A stretch of DNA of 64,000 nt from GCA-2687025 sp964473525 (lineage in GTDB: Bacteria; Poribacteria; WGA-4E; GCA-2687025): contig CAYYPK010000003.1 in assembly GCA_964473525.1 (NCBI GenBank), forward strand, positions 248,001 through 312,000, written 5' to 3'. A program made the position numbers and the translations under genes. Below, one piece after another: positions 52,982-61,072 of the stretch; the first letter of the stretch is position 1; each line of letters begins with the position of its first letter. Below the pieces are notes generated by a model. The model was not told the origin of the DNA. It saw only the letters and a program-made list of their open reading frames with translations, and searched no databases.

Positions 52982-53587
52982 GTGGACCTGCGAGGGGTGA
53001 AGGGCTTGGGGCAAGTCGAGCACCTAGGGCCATCCACGCTCGGGATCGACACGCTCTACGCCTCGGAGGGCAACATCCCAGACGTGTTCCTCCGCGGCTG
53101 CGGCGTCCCCGACGACATGATCAGGTTCGCACACGCGCTATCGGGCGCGGTGCAGATCTACTCGTGCTTCATCAGCTACGCCGTCGTGGACGAGGTGTTC
53201 GCGCGCCGCCTGTACAGCGACCTGCAAGGCGCGGGCGTCAGGTGTTGGCTGGCGCAGGAGGATCTCAAGCCTGGCGACCGGACGTGGTCCGTCATCGAGG
53301 ACCAATTACGGGTCAGAGACAAGCTGTTGCTGATCCTGTCCGCGGCGTCCATCGAAAGCGAAGCCGTGCAGCGTGAGGTGAAGCACGGGCTGGCTCAGGA
53401 GATGAAGCAGAACAAGCAGATTCTCTTCCCGATCTACATCGACGATGTGGCGCTGAAGTCGCGGAAGCGGTGGGTTGCCGCGCTACGCAAGGAGCGGCAC
53501 TTCGGGAAGTTCGTCGACTGGGCGGATCCGGTCATCTATGACGCCCGCCTCGCCGAGGTGATCGGGTGGCTGAAACCGGGCGGGTAG
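52982..53587 (+). CDS. TIR-domain part of a broken pentapeptide-TIR gene
   Basis: Protein of 201 residues from a GTG; the same frame is open back to about 52808 and carries more pentapeptide repeats (LRGADITGAVLHATTF). From about residue 55 there is a TIR domain: QIYSCFISYAVVDEVFARRL, GVRCWLAQEDLKPGD, LLLILSAASIESEAVQREVKHGL with a likely catalytic glutamate, and ILFPIYIDD. Pentapeptide-TIR fusions are known mostly in cyanobacteria and other large-genome bacteria. Bacterial TIR domains often cleave NAD as an antiphage or signalling response, but nothing here proves that. Confidence 0.82.
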   Translation: MDLRGVKGLGQVEHLGPSTLGIDTLYASEGNIPDVFLRGCGVPDDMIRFAHALSGAVQIYSCFISYAVVDEVFARRLYSDLQGAGVRCWLAQEDLKPGDRTWSVIEDQLRVRDKLLLILSAASIESEAVQREVKHGLAQEMKQNKQILFPIYIDDVALKSRKRWVAALRKERHFGKFVDWADPVIYDARLAEVIGWLKPGG

Positions 53588-53591
53588 CGCG

Positions 53592-54122
53592 TCAGTTAGC
53601 GTCGTCGCACTCCTCTACCGCGCCCGTTGGCGTGAAGCCAAGGCGTTCGTAGAGCGATGCGGCGCGCGCGTCGTCGTCCCGCCACAGATGCAGACGAGGA
53701 ACCCCGTGCGCCGCGAGCGTCGCTAGCGCGCGCTGGATCATGGCTGTGCCGACCCCATTGCCCTGGAAGCCGGGATCGACCTGGATGTTGTATATGCTGA
53801 ACGCGTCCCCGGAGGCCCCGCCGCCGCCCACGAGGCACGCGGCAACGACCTCGTTCCTGACGGGGTGGCGTACGACCGTCGAAGCGCGCAGCGCCACGTC
53901 GTAGTTCGTGTCCGCCCTGTGATAGTCGAAGAGGCGCGTCACATAGTACGTCGCTCCATCGAGTGTGTTGGGTTCGCAGTCTGGGTGCAGCCGGTGGCCG
54001 ATGCGCAACAGGAAAGCGCCTATGCAGGGAGCATCGCCCTCGGTGACGGCCGCAGGCCGGAGTCGCGCATCCCACGCAACGTCGAAGGCCTCGGTTCGCC
54101 TCGCCATCTCACGGAATGCCAT
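53592..54122 (-). CDS. GNAT family N-acetyltransferase
   Basis: Protein of 176 residues. The acetyl-CoA motif is IYNIQVDPGFQGNGVGTAMIQRAL, and the C-terminal RLHLWRDDDARAASLYERLGFTPTG is a normal GNAT end. Start ATG 54122 has GAGGG upstream; the frame to 54170 is not used. It is 4 bases from the end of the convergent TIR gene. Substrate unknown. Confidence 0.87.
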   Translation of the reverse strand: MAFREMARRTEAFDVAWDARLRPAAVTEGDAPCIGAFLLRIGHRLHPDCEPNTLDGATYYVTRLFDYHRADTNYDVALRASTVVRHPVRNEVVAACLVGGGGASGDAFSIYNIQVDPGFQGNGVGTAMIQRALATLAAHGVPRLHLWRDDDARAASLYERLGFTPTGAVEECDDAN

Positions 54123-54189
54123 CTCGTTCCCTCTTCGTGTGTCCGGCGCCGCAGATGGCGTGGAAGCCACCGGGCGGGCGGAACCGCAG

Positions 54190-55128
54190 TCATCCGTCGT
54201 CCGACAGGAAGCGCTCGCGGCTCAGGTGCAGGCACATCGGAACCGGGATGTCCCACTCTGACCACATCGGCCACACCGCGCCCACGCGCAGGTCGCCCAC
54301 GTGGCTGACGAACTGGTACGCGTCCATGACGGAGATACCTCGGGCGCCCGCGAGCAGCTCCGCCATGGTCGTGACCGCGTCGGTCACGCTCTCCTTCACG
54401 GCGTGCTTCACGCCGACGGTGATGTAGGCGTCCGGCGTCTCAATGAGCATAGCCCGCAACGACTGATGGGGAGACCGGTCCACTCGCAGGCGTCCCAGCA
54501 ACGACACCTCGAGCGAGAATCCGTTGATTTCGCCGTCGCCCTGGAGCGCGTGTCCGTCGCCGCACGCGAAGTACGCCCCGTCCCGCTGGCACCGAACGTG
54601 CACCGTGGCGCCTGCGGCGATGTCGGGTATGTCCATGTTGCCGCCGTGCCCGAACGGCTCGGGCGCTGGCTCCGACGGAACCACGCCGAAGCAGCCGTAC
54701 ATGGGTCGCACCGGCGCGGACACGCCGCCGGGGAAGTGGGCGACGCCGTCCTCAATGCGCACGAAGTCCTCGCGTTGCTCCTGCATGTCCGGCGGCAGCA
54801 GCGTGTCGGCGCCGCCTGCTCCCAGCAGCGTGTGTCCTACCACCTCCAGCGCCTCGATCGTGACCGCGATGACTTCGCCCGCGCGGATCCCGTGTACGTA
54901 CACCGGTCCCGTGGACGGGTTGCCGGCCATGGGGCCGTCCTGGTAGTTCAGGGTCGTCTCTTCGGTTAGCATGAACCGGTGGCACGTATCGACGGTCTCG
55001 ACCTCGAACGACTCCCCCTGCTTGACGCGCAATGGCGGCTCGTCCGGGACGGCTGGCGGCGCTGGTGATCCGTCCTCGCTGCGGCTGCCGTAGTTGTGGA
55101 ACAGATGGTCTGCTGTGAGTCGCTGCAT
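54190..55128 (-). CDS. Acetamidase/formamidase family protein
   Basis: Protein of 312 residues. It fits FmdA/AmdA: MQRLTADHLFHNYGS, the conserved block FGHGGNMDIPDI and QRDGAYFACGDGHALQGDGEI with the metal-binding aspartates and histidine, and TVGVKHAVKES near the end. The family hydrolyses formamide, acetamide or short-chain amides to ammonia and acid. ATG 55128 is chosen because the fold starts at MQRLTADH; the frame to 55191 is only 21 codons longer. It is divergent from the secreted propeller at 55162. Confidence 0.9.
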   Translation of the reverse strand: MQRLTADHLFHNYGSRSEDGSPAPPAVPDEPPLRVKQGESFEVETVDTCHRFMLTEETTLNYQDGPMAGNPSTGPVYVHGIRAGEVIAVTIEALEVVGHTLLGAGGADTLLPPDMQEQREDFVRIEDGVAHFPGGVSAPVRPMYGCFGVVPSEPAPEPFGHGGNMDIPDIAAGATVHVRCQRDGAYFACGDGHALQGDGEINGFSLEVSLLGRLRVDRSPHQSLRAMLIETPDAYITVGVKHAVKESVTDAVTTMAELLAGARGISVMDAYQFVSHVGDLRVGAVWPMWSEWDIPVPMCLHLSRERFLSDDG

Positions 55129-55161
55129 GGCTCCTGCCCCTTCCCTCGCCGAGGTACCCGC

Positions 55162-56400
55162 GTGTCCATACACCTGGCCGCCTGGAGGCATCCCGTGCTA
55201 TCGCTGCTAGCGTTCGTGAATCTGTGCGCGACTTCGGCCGCCGAGTTGCCCGCCGTGCCCGCCACCGTCGAGGTGGTGAGTGACGCCGTGAAGCAGCGCA
55301 CCATACACGGCTGGCACTCGTCACGGCTCGTCATGCTCGGTGGGACGCTGTACGCCGCCGGCACCGTCGCCGACCCGGACGGCGACAACGACTGGCAGGA
55401 CCGTGGTCTGCTGTACCGCCGCGGCGCGGACGGTGTCTGGTCGGTCGCGGGAGAGACGCCCAACCAGCCGTACCACATGTGCGTGGGCGCGGACGGGCGG
55501 TTCTGGGTGGTTGCGCCTGCGCGTTACCACACCGCCGAGGTGTACCGCTCCAAGGCGCCTGGCAGCGTGTCCGATCTGGAGCTCGTCTACAACGGCACGT
55601 GCGCGTATCTGGGCGCCAGCGTCAACGCCGAGGGCGACTTCCTGCTGATGCACGCGCGCGACGGGACATCGCTGCCGAACGCCGTCGTCGCAAAGTTCTA
55701 CGAAGCAGCCACCGGCGAGTGGCACACGAGCGAGTTCGCAACGCCGGAGGGCAGATGCGGGTATGAAGGGATCGTGCTGCGTGGGAAATCCGCGTTCGCG
55801 ATTGTGAACTCGTCGGCGAATCCGCCGCCCGACGACGCGACGGCGCAGGAGTCGTCGCCCTGGCGCACGGTGAGACTCGCGCGATGCGACGACCTCACGC
55901 AGGGCGAGTGGGAGACGCGCGCCTGGCTCGACCCGCCCTATGGCGCAACAGGCCTCGCGGACATGTACTCCGACGGCGACACGGTCTATCTGACGTATTC
56001 ACACCGAGGCGCGGACTCGCTCGAGGCCTACGGTGATACGCCCGGTGGGAACTACATCGCCCGGGTGAGGTGGGACATGTCCGTCGAGACGTACCCGTTC
56101 CCCGTGGGCGTTGGCGGGGGGCGCATAGTGCGAGACTCGCGCGGCGCGTTCTACTTCGTCGGCCGGGCGGGCGACGAGATGCACGTGTGGGATATGGACG
56201 TCGAGGACGACTTCGCGCTCAGCAACGAGCGGCGTGTGGCGGGTTCCGCTGGGAAGCTCATGAACTACGTCGTCCACACGCTCAGGCCGCAGCGTTTCGG
56301 CGGCGAGACGGACGGCGACACGGTGCATCTGCTGAGCACGACCGTTTCCGACGATCCCGACAACGAGACATTCTACCACGTCGCCTTTGACCTGCGCTAG
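55162..56400 (+). CDS. Secreted beta-propeller (BNR/sialidase-like) protein
   Basis: Protein of 412 residues. GTG 55162 has GAGG upstream and begins a signal peptide (AAWRHPVLSLLAFVNLCATSAA). The mature part alternates strand quartets with motifs such as LGGTLYAAGTVADPDGDNDWQ and GDFLLMHARDGTSLPNAV, as in six-bladed sialidase or uncharacterised propellers. No Asp-box (SxDxGxTW) or catalytic arginine triad is obvious, so I call it a propeller only. The start lies 33 bases from the divergent acetamidase start, so they share a promoter region. Confidence 0.8.
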   Translation: MSIHLAAWRHPVLSLLAFVNLCATSAAELPAVPATVEVVSDAVKQRTIHGWHSSRLVMLGGTLYAAGTVADPDGDNDWQDRGLLYRRGADGVWSVAGETPNQPYHMCVGADGRFWVVAPARYHTAEVYRSKAPGSVSDLELVYNGTCAYLGASVNAEGDFLLMHARDGTSLPNAVVAKFYEAATGEWHTSEFATPEGRCGYEGIVLRGKSAFAIVNSSANPPPDDATAQESSPWRTVRLARCDDLTQGEWETRAWLDPPYGATGLADMYSDGDTVYLTYSHRGADSLEAYGDTPGGNYIARVRWDMSVETYPFPVGVGGGRIVRDSRGAFYFVGRAGDEMHVWDMDVEDDFALSNERRVAGSAGKLMNYVVHTLRPQRFGGETDGDTVHLLSTTVSDDPDNETFYHVAFDLR

Positions 56401-56422
56401 CAGCCGCAGGCCGGCGCCGGCG

Positions 56423-57244
56423 CTACACGCCGGGAGCCTTGATGTAGTCCGTCAACTCGCAGACGACGCCGTCCAGGCAGAGAGGCGGTCGGACGTGGTT
56501 GACGCCAACCGGGTTCGTCATGCGTCCGATGGCTGCGTCATCCTCGCCAGACATATAGATGCTCGCCTTCCCGACGCGCTGACGATCCGACACGTTGGGC
56601 GGCGATCGGTGGATCACATCCTGGTGCCACACGATCACGTCGCCTGGTTCCGTCTCTACTCGAACGACATCGTCCGGCGTGAAGCCGAGCGCAAACGGCT
56701 CGACCTGCGTGTGAATGCCGCCCATGTACTGGTGCTCTACCCTCCCAAGCACGTGCGATCCGGGGATCAGCTCCAGGGCGCCGTTGTCTTCTCGCGCCTC
56801 GTCCAGGCCGAGCCAGAAGTCGAACAGCACAGGAACAGCGATGTCATTGGCGCCATCGAAAGGGCTGGCGTCCTGGTGCCACGGCACTTCGACGCCGCAG
56901 CGTGGCGGCTTCATGAAGAAACCCCCGCCATTGAGCGGGTAGACGTTCGGCCCTAAGACATCCATCGCCAGCTCCATCAGACGCGGGTGCGCCGCGGCGT
57001 GCCTCCACAACACCGGATCCCGGAACGAGATCTCGTTGATCCAATCGAAGCGGTAGAGCGGGTCGGCGTGTGTCCTGGACGCTTCGTCTAGGGCCTCCCT
57101 GATGATCGGTATCTCGTCGCGGTAGCAATCGATGTTCCTCGCTACCTCGCGCAGGCGAGTCTTGCAGACGTCAACATCGAGAGAACTCAGCACGCCGCGC
57201 TGCACGAAATAGCCTGTCTCCAACAAGACATCCCGCATCGACAT
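56423..57244 (-). CDS. Phytanoyl-CoA dioxygenase (PhyH) family protein
   Basis: Protein of 273 residues. Fe(II) ligands are HxD in VEVPWHQDASPF and the distal histidine in DVIHRSPPNVSDRQR, which also has the arginine that binds 2-oxoglutarate. PhyH-type oxygenases hydroxylate many small or secondary metabolites and are abundant in Poribacteria-like genomes. GAGGAG precedes ATG 57244 at a somewhat long spacing of about ten. It follows the pectate-lyase-like gene on the same strand. Substrate unknown. Confidence 0.92.
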   Translation of the reverse strand: MSMRDVLLETGYFVQRGVLSSLDVDVCKTRLREVARNIDCYRDEIPIIREALDEASRTHADPLYRFDWINEISFRDPVLWRHAAAHPRLMELAMDVLGPNVYPLNGGGFFMKPPRCGVEVPWHQDASPFDGANDIAVPVLFDFWLGLDEAREDNGALELIPGSHVLGRVEHQYMGGIHTQVEPFALGFTPDDVVRVETEPGDVIVWHQDVIHRSPPNVSDRQRVGKASIYMSGEDDAAIGRMTNPVGVNHVRPPLCLDGVVCELTDYIKAPGV

Positions 57245-57324
57245 ACTCGCGCAACTCCTCGCTCATTATTGTGGCGATCGGGCGGGCCAGCCCGCCACAC
57301 GGCAGCGCACCCCTTCACCTGGTC

Positions 57325-57342
57325 ACACCGGTCAGCCGGTGT
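57325..57342. terminator. Hairpin between pectate-lyase-like and PhyH genes
   Basis: ACACCGG (57325-57331), loop TCAG, CCGGTGT (57336-57342). On the minus strand it lies just after the pectate-lyase-like stop (57355) and before the PhyH start (57244). It may end or attenuate the first gene; there is no T-run. Confidence 0.5.
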
Positions 57343-57354
57343 CGGAACGGCGCC

Positions 57355-58734
57355 TCACGGCGCGCAAAGGCCGTTCAGATATTCCTCGAGGTTCGTGTAT
57401 CCGTCCCCATCAGCGTCGCCGTTTCGATCCGCCGCGTCCCGCGGATTGAGGCGGTTGGACGTTTCCCAGGCGTCCGGCATGCCGTCGCGGTCGGTGTCCA
57501 TAGCTGGCGAGCCACTGGTCAGCTCCGGCCAGCCGCCGACATCGTCCGGGCTGTCGATGCGGCGATGCGTGCGCGCCCGCACTCCCGCGATGAGGTGGAT
57601 GTCCGCCGCATCGCGCCGCAGCGAGGCCCCCGCGTGAGACAGGACGGCGTCATACGCGGCGTCCGCGGCGTCCGTCGCTGGACGGTCTGTAGGCGCTACC
57701 GGCTGCTCGTCCATCGTGAACTCGTCGCGTGTGACTTCCGCGGGATAGGCGCCGCCGCGGACGCCCCACTGCACCGCCAGGTAGTTGTCCAGGTTCCAGT
57801 CTGCGTGGCCTTCGAACACGTTGCCCGCCAGCACGCCGAACGTCGCGTCTTCCTCGACCGTCTTCGGCGCCATGGCGTGGCGAGTGTTGTCGCGATTGGG
57901 GCCTGGGCAGTAGTAGTTGCCGATCAGCGCGAACCGCCCATGGGAGAGGTTGGTATAGCCCTCGGCGTTGTAGATGACGTTGTTGCGGAAGTCGAACACG
58001 GCGCGCGGGTTGTACTTGCTGCCGCCACCCAGGCTGGGATGCCGGTTGCGACTGCTGGCGAGCAGGTTGTGGTGGATCGTCACATTTCCGGTGGTGTCGC
58101 GGAAGGAGGAGAGCATCGCGTGTCCTCCCTTGTGGTGCGTGCTCTCGTGCAGCGCCTCCGCGAAGATGGACCACTGTAGCGTGAAGTTCTCCAGCCGGCG
58201 CGTGTCCATGATGCCGTCGACGCCCCACGTCGCCGTGATGTGGTCGAAGATGGTGTCGCACGCGCCTGAGACCGTGATGACGTCGTCGCTGGAGCCGCTC
58301 TCATCGCCCAGGCGTATGCGGATGTACCGGATGATGAGGTCGGAGGCGTCTCGAACATGCAGGTTCTGACCCCGCAACGCGATTCCGTCTCCCGGCGCGG
58401 ATTGGCCTGCGATTGTCAGGCCGGATACGTCGCGGATCTCCAGCCTCGACTCCAGGGCGATCGCGCCGGCTACGCCGAATACGATCGTGCGAGGGCCTGC
58501 CACCGTCTCGATGCCGTGCCGTAGCGATCCCGGGCCGTCGTCCGCCAACGTAGTAACGTGGTAGACGTCGCCGCCGCGCCCGCCCTTGGCAAACCTGCCG
58601 TAGCCCTCGGCTCCCGGGAAGGCTAGCTGGCGCGCCTCCGGCGCCGGCGCGTCGTCAGCGGCCGTCGGACGGACGCCGCAGAAGACGACCGCAGCGGCGA
58701 CGAACATTGACGAGAGAACCTTGCGCATGGGCAT
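57355..58734 (-). CDS. Secreted pectate-lyase-like (PL1-type) parallel beta-helix protein with calcium-binding tail
   Basis: Protein of 459 residues. ATG 58734 has AGGA upstream and begins a signal peptide (MPMRKVLSSMFVAAAVVFC). The body is a right-handed beta-helix: FPGAEGYGRFAKGGRGGDVY, IIRYIRIRLGDESGSSDDVI, DHITATWGVDG and NRHPSLGGGSKYNP, as in PL1 pectate lyases; the longer frame to 59001 is not used. The tail DTDRDGMPDAWE and NGDADGDGYTNLEEYL is a calcium-binding thrombospondin-type-3/dockerin-like repeat. Likely cleaves polyuronate, feeding the ManD/KduD genes; that link is inferred. Confidence 0.9.
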   Translation of the reverse strand: MPMRKVLSSMFVAAAVVFCGVRPTAADDAPAPEARQLAFPGAEGYGRFAKGGRGGDVYHVTTLADDGPGSLRHGIETVAGPRTIVFGVAGAIALESRLEIRDVSGLTIAGQSAPGDGIALRGQNLHVRDASDLIIRYIRIRLGDESGSSDDVITVSGACDTIFDHITATWGVDGIMDTRRLENFTLQWSIFAEALHESTHHKGGHAMLSSFRDTTGNVTIHHNLLASSRNRHPSLGGGSKYNPRAVFDFRNNVIYNAEGYTNLSHGRFALIGNYYCPGPNRDNTRHAMAPKTVEEDATFGVLAGNVFEGHADWNLDNYLAVQWGVRGGAYPAEVTRDEFTMDEQPVAPTDRPATDAADAAYDAVLSHAGASLRRDAADIHLIAGVRARTHRRIDSPDDVGGWPELTSGSPAMDTDRDGMPDAWETSNRLNPRDAADRNGDADGDGYTNLEEYLNGLCAP

Positions 58735-58963
58735 GGGGCGTCCTGTCGGGGCGACGGTGGCGGCGTTGTGTGCGTGCCACAGGATAGAGCCGCGCGGTCG
58801 CCCGCGGAAAGGGTGACGCGGCGCGTCGTCGCCGCCGCGCGTCGGCCTTTGATTTGCACACGCGATGCCGCCAGTTCCCCAGCCGCCTAGCGCCGCCGAC
58901 TTCGCCATCCTATAATGTATCGAGTCGGAATTAGGCGTGATCGCCTCCTGGAAGGAGCATGCG

Positions 58964-59827
58964 ATGCGATGGTGTCGGAACGCGGTCGCACTGGTCGCCA
59001 TGCTGGCGCTCGGAGCGCAGACGCCAACTGCTCACTGCGCCGACGGCGCGTTGCGCATGCGCGACGGGGATTCGCTGTCAGCCGAGGCGGACGCGGCATT
59101 CCACGACATCGGCGACGAGGGCCTCACGGTCGAGGGCTGGTTCTGGCTGGATGAGCTTCCCGCCGTGGGTGAGGTGCAGACGTTCTTCGCCAACCCATCC
59201 AAATACGCGATGGGCGTGGGCATCTCTAAGGTCAACTGGGACGCCGACGAGTGGTTCGACCCCGGAGAGGCGCGCTCGTTCGGGTTCTTGTGGACGGATG
59301 AGGTGATGGGCTCGACTCACGTTGGCATCATGGGCGACGCGGATCACCGCAATCCGCCGGTGAAGGAGTGGTTCCACGTCGCTATGCAGTTCCACGCCAA
59401 GCCGCCGCACATGGGGTGGATCTTCAAGCACAAGCAGGCGCTTCCCTTCGCCTCGGACGAGGATTTTCCCTGGGCGCTCGCCGCTGGCGATGAGGCCCTC
59501 TACGTCGCGACGCCTGAGCTCGGCATCCGCGACTTCGGCGTCGTAGCCGACACGGACGTCACGGTCTTCAAGGGCCTGGTCGACGCGGTGCGAGTGTCTA
59601 ACATCGCTCGGTACGACGGACGCGACGCCGTCCGCCCGCGTCACTTACGAGGGGACAAGCACACCGTCGCGCTCTGGACGTTCGACGGGGCGCAGCCTTT
59701 CGCCGACAAGTCCGGCAACGGCCACGATCTCGTGGGCGACGGGGAGATCGAGCCGTCGCCATTGGCGGTGCGCGCGAGGGGCAAGCTGGCGACGACGTGG
59801 GCAGGCATGAAGGGCGCCGCGCGGTAG
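58964..59827 (+). CDS. Secreted LamG/concanavalin-like domain protein
   Basis: Protein of 287 residues. Start ATG 58964 has AAGGAG upstream; the in-frame ATG at 58937 is less good. Signal peptide 1-26. A LamG sandwich follows (LTVEGWFWLDELP, WFHVAMQFHA, VFKGLVDAVRVSNIARYDG, TVALWTFDGAQPFADKSGNG). It ends GKLATTWAGMKGAAR, the tail shared with 29048-29812. Carbohydrate-binding or adhesion is plausible. A 229-base divergent gap separates it from the pectate-lyase-like gene. Confidence 0.87.
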   Translation: MRWCRNAVALVAMLALGAQTPTAHCADGALRMRDGDSLSAEADAAFHDIGDEGLTVEGWFWLDELPAVGEVQTFFANPSKYAMGVGISKVNWDADEWFDPGEARSFGFLWTDEVMGSTHVGIMGDADHRNPPVKEWFHVAMQFHAKPPHMGWIFKHKQALPFASDEDFPWALAAGDEALYVATPELGIRDFGVVADTDVTVFKGLVDAVRVSNIARYDGRDAVRPRHLRGDKHTVALWTFDGAQPFADKSGNGHDLVGDGEIEPSPLAVRARGKLATTWAGMKGAAR

Positions 59828-59912
59828 CATCGACGTCGCCCGGAGGACGCCAAGGCTTCCACGCGCTGCGGCCACTCTGGAGAGGCGTCGGCGCGCGAAC
59901 GGGGATCCACCG

Positions 59913-60977
59913 ATGACGGGAAACGAACGCGCCCGTACAGGAACGAGCGCTGGAGGGCGCCGCTGGCGTGGACGCCGGTGGGTCATCCTGGCCGTGGCAC
60001 TGGCGCTGTGCGTCGTACAATCCGCTGCGGTCGGCGACGACGCAACCTGGCAGACGTTCGACGGACCCACGATAGAGATGAAGGGGCTGACCTCGTCGGA
60101 GGACGGAACACTCTGGCTCATCACGGATGTCGGCGTCTACCGTTGGCGTCCCAACGTCGGCATTGGGTGGGAGCTGCTCGACCGCTTCCCCGAAGGCGAC
60201 GTGCCATGGCGCGTGGCATCGAGTGACGGCGTCGTGTACGCGTGCTCGCCAGAGGGCGTGTACGTCTTCATGGGCATTACATGGCGCGACGTGGGCTATG
60301 AGGGCGCGTACATGCCCTACCACATTGCCACGAGCGGCGGCGCCGCGTACGTCAACGGCTTCAACCCCCGCGCGTCGGCGCACTCGGATGTCGATCTGGC
60401 TGGCGTGGCTGATGTCTACTCGCCTGACACGCAGGAGTGGACGCGAGTTCTCGAGCTGCCCGTCAAGACGGACCCCGCGCGCGACATGATCGAAGCGTTC
60501 CTCGAGCACGACGGTGCGCTGTATGTCTCAGACCGGGAGCGCGTTCGGAGGCGTCCTGTCGAGGGTGGGCAGTGGGAGGATGTGACACCAGCCCTATACG
60601 TCGAGCAAGAGCCTACGCGGCGCGGATTCCAGTTCCATCTGAGGGCTCTCGGCAAGGCGCTCTACCTGTACAGCAACACCGCGATGCACCGACGCGAGGG
60701 CGAAACGTGGAGGCGAATCGAGAGGCCTCCGCGCACGCGCACGGTGTACGGCGAGGCGGGACAGGGCGACACGGTTTGTCTCTACACCAACATCGTCAAC
60801 GACGGCGAGACGACGGGATACGGCATCTTCGTCGGCAGAAGTCCGACGGACGCGTCCGACTGGCGACAGGTCCGAGAGGTCGAACGCCTCGACACGCTCT
60901 ATATGACGATGACGCAGGGCATCCTCTACGTCGCTGATCGGCGGGAGCGGCGTGTCTGGCGGGTGAAGCTGCCGTAG
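59913..60977 (+). CDS. Secreted beta-propeller protein with possibly truncated tail
   Basis: Protein of 354 residues. A twin-arginine-like basic N-terminus (RRWRGRRW) precedes a hydrophobic signal core (VILAVALALCVVQSAAVGDD). The rest consists of propeller-like repeats (SEDGTLWLITDVGVYRW, SSDGVVYACSPEGVYVF, EHDGALYVSDRERVRR), similar to two-component-regulator or YCF48-type propellers. It ends RRVWRVKLP at TAG 60975-60977. The next in-frame codons encode VRAGGRLATTWAGVRRAAW, a copy of the tail found on nearby LamG proteins, so the stop may be secondary. Function unknown. Confidence 0.82.
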   Translation: MTGNERARTGTSAGGRRWRGRRWVILAVALALCVVQSAAVGDDATWQTFDGPTIEMKGLTSSEDGTLWLITDVGVYRWRPNVGIGWELLDRFPEGDVPWRVASSDGVVYACSPEGVYVFMGITWRDVGYEGAYMPYHIATSGGAAYVNGFNPRASAHSDVDLAGVADVYSPDTQEWTRVLELPVKTDPARDMIEAFLEHDGALYVSDRERVRRRPVEGGQWEDVTPALYVEQEPTRRGFQFHLRALGKALYLYSNTAMHRREGETWRRIERPPRTRTVYGEAGQGDTVCLYTNIVNDGETTGYGIFVGRSPTDASDWRQVREVERLDTLYMTMTQGILYVADRRERRVWRVKLP

Positions 60978-61043
60978 CCCGTGCGCGCGGGTGGCAGGCT
61001 GGCGACGACGTGGGCCGGTGTCAGACGGGCGGCGTGGCAGCGT
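60978..61043 (+). other. In-frame tail-like remnant after the propeller stop codon
   Basis: The bases directly after TAG 60977 encode, in the same frame, VRAGGRLATTWAGVRRAAW. The DNA is about 80 percent alike over some 55 bases to 59765-59820, the end of the LamG gene upstream (VRARGKLATTWAGMKGAAR). It may be the lost tail of the propeller gene or a partial duplication. Confidence 0.6.
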
Positions 61044-61072
61044 CGTGTCCGTGGCGGAGGCCGCGGCCGAAT

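Noticed and set aside
57325..57342. Short palindrome as a mobile-element end
   Set aside because: No partner end and no target duplication seen; more likely a terminator.
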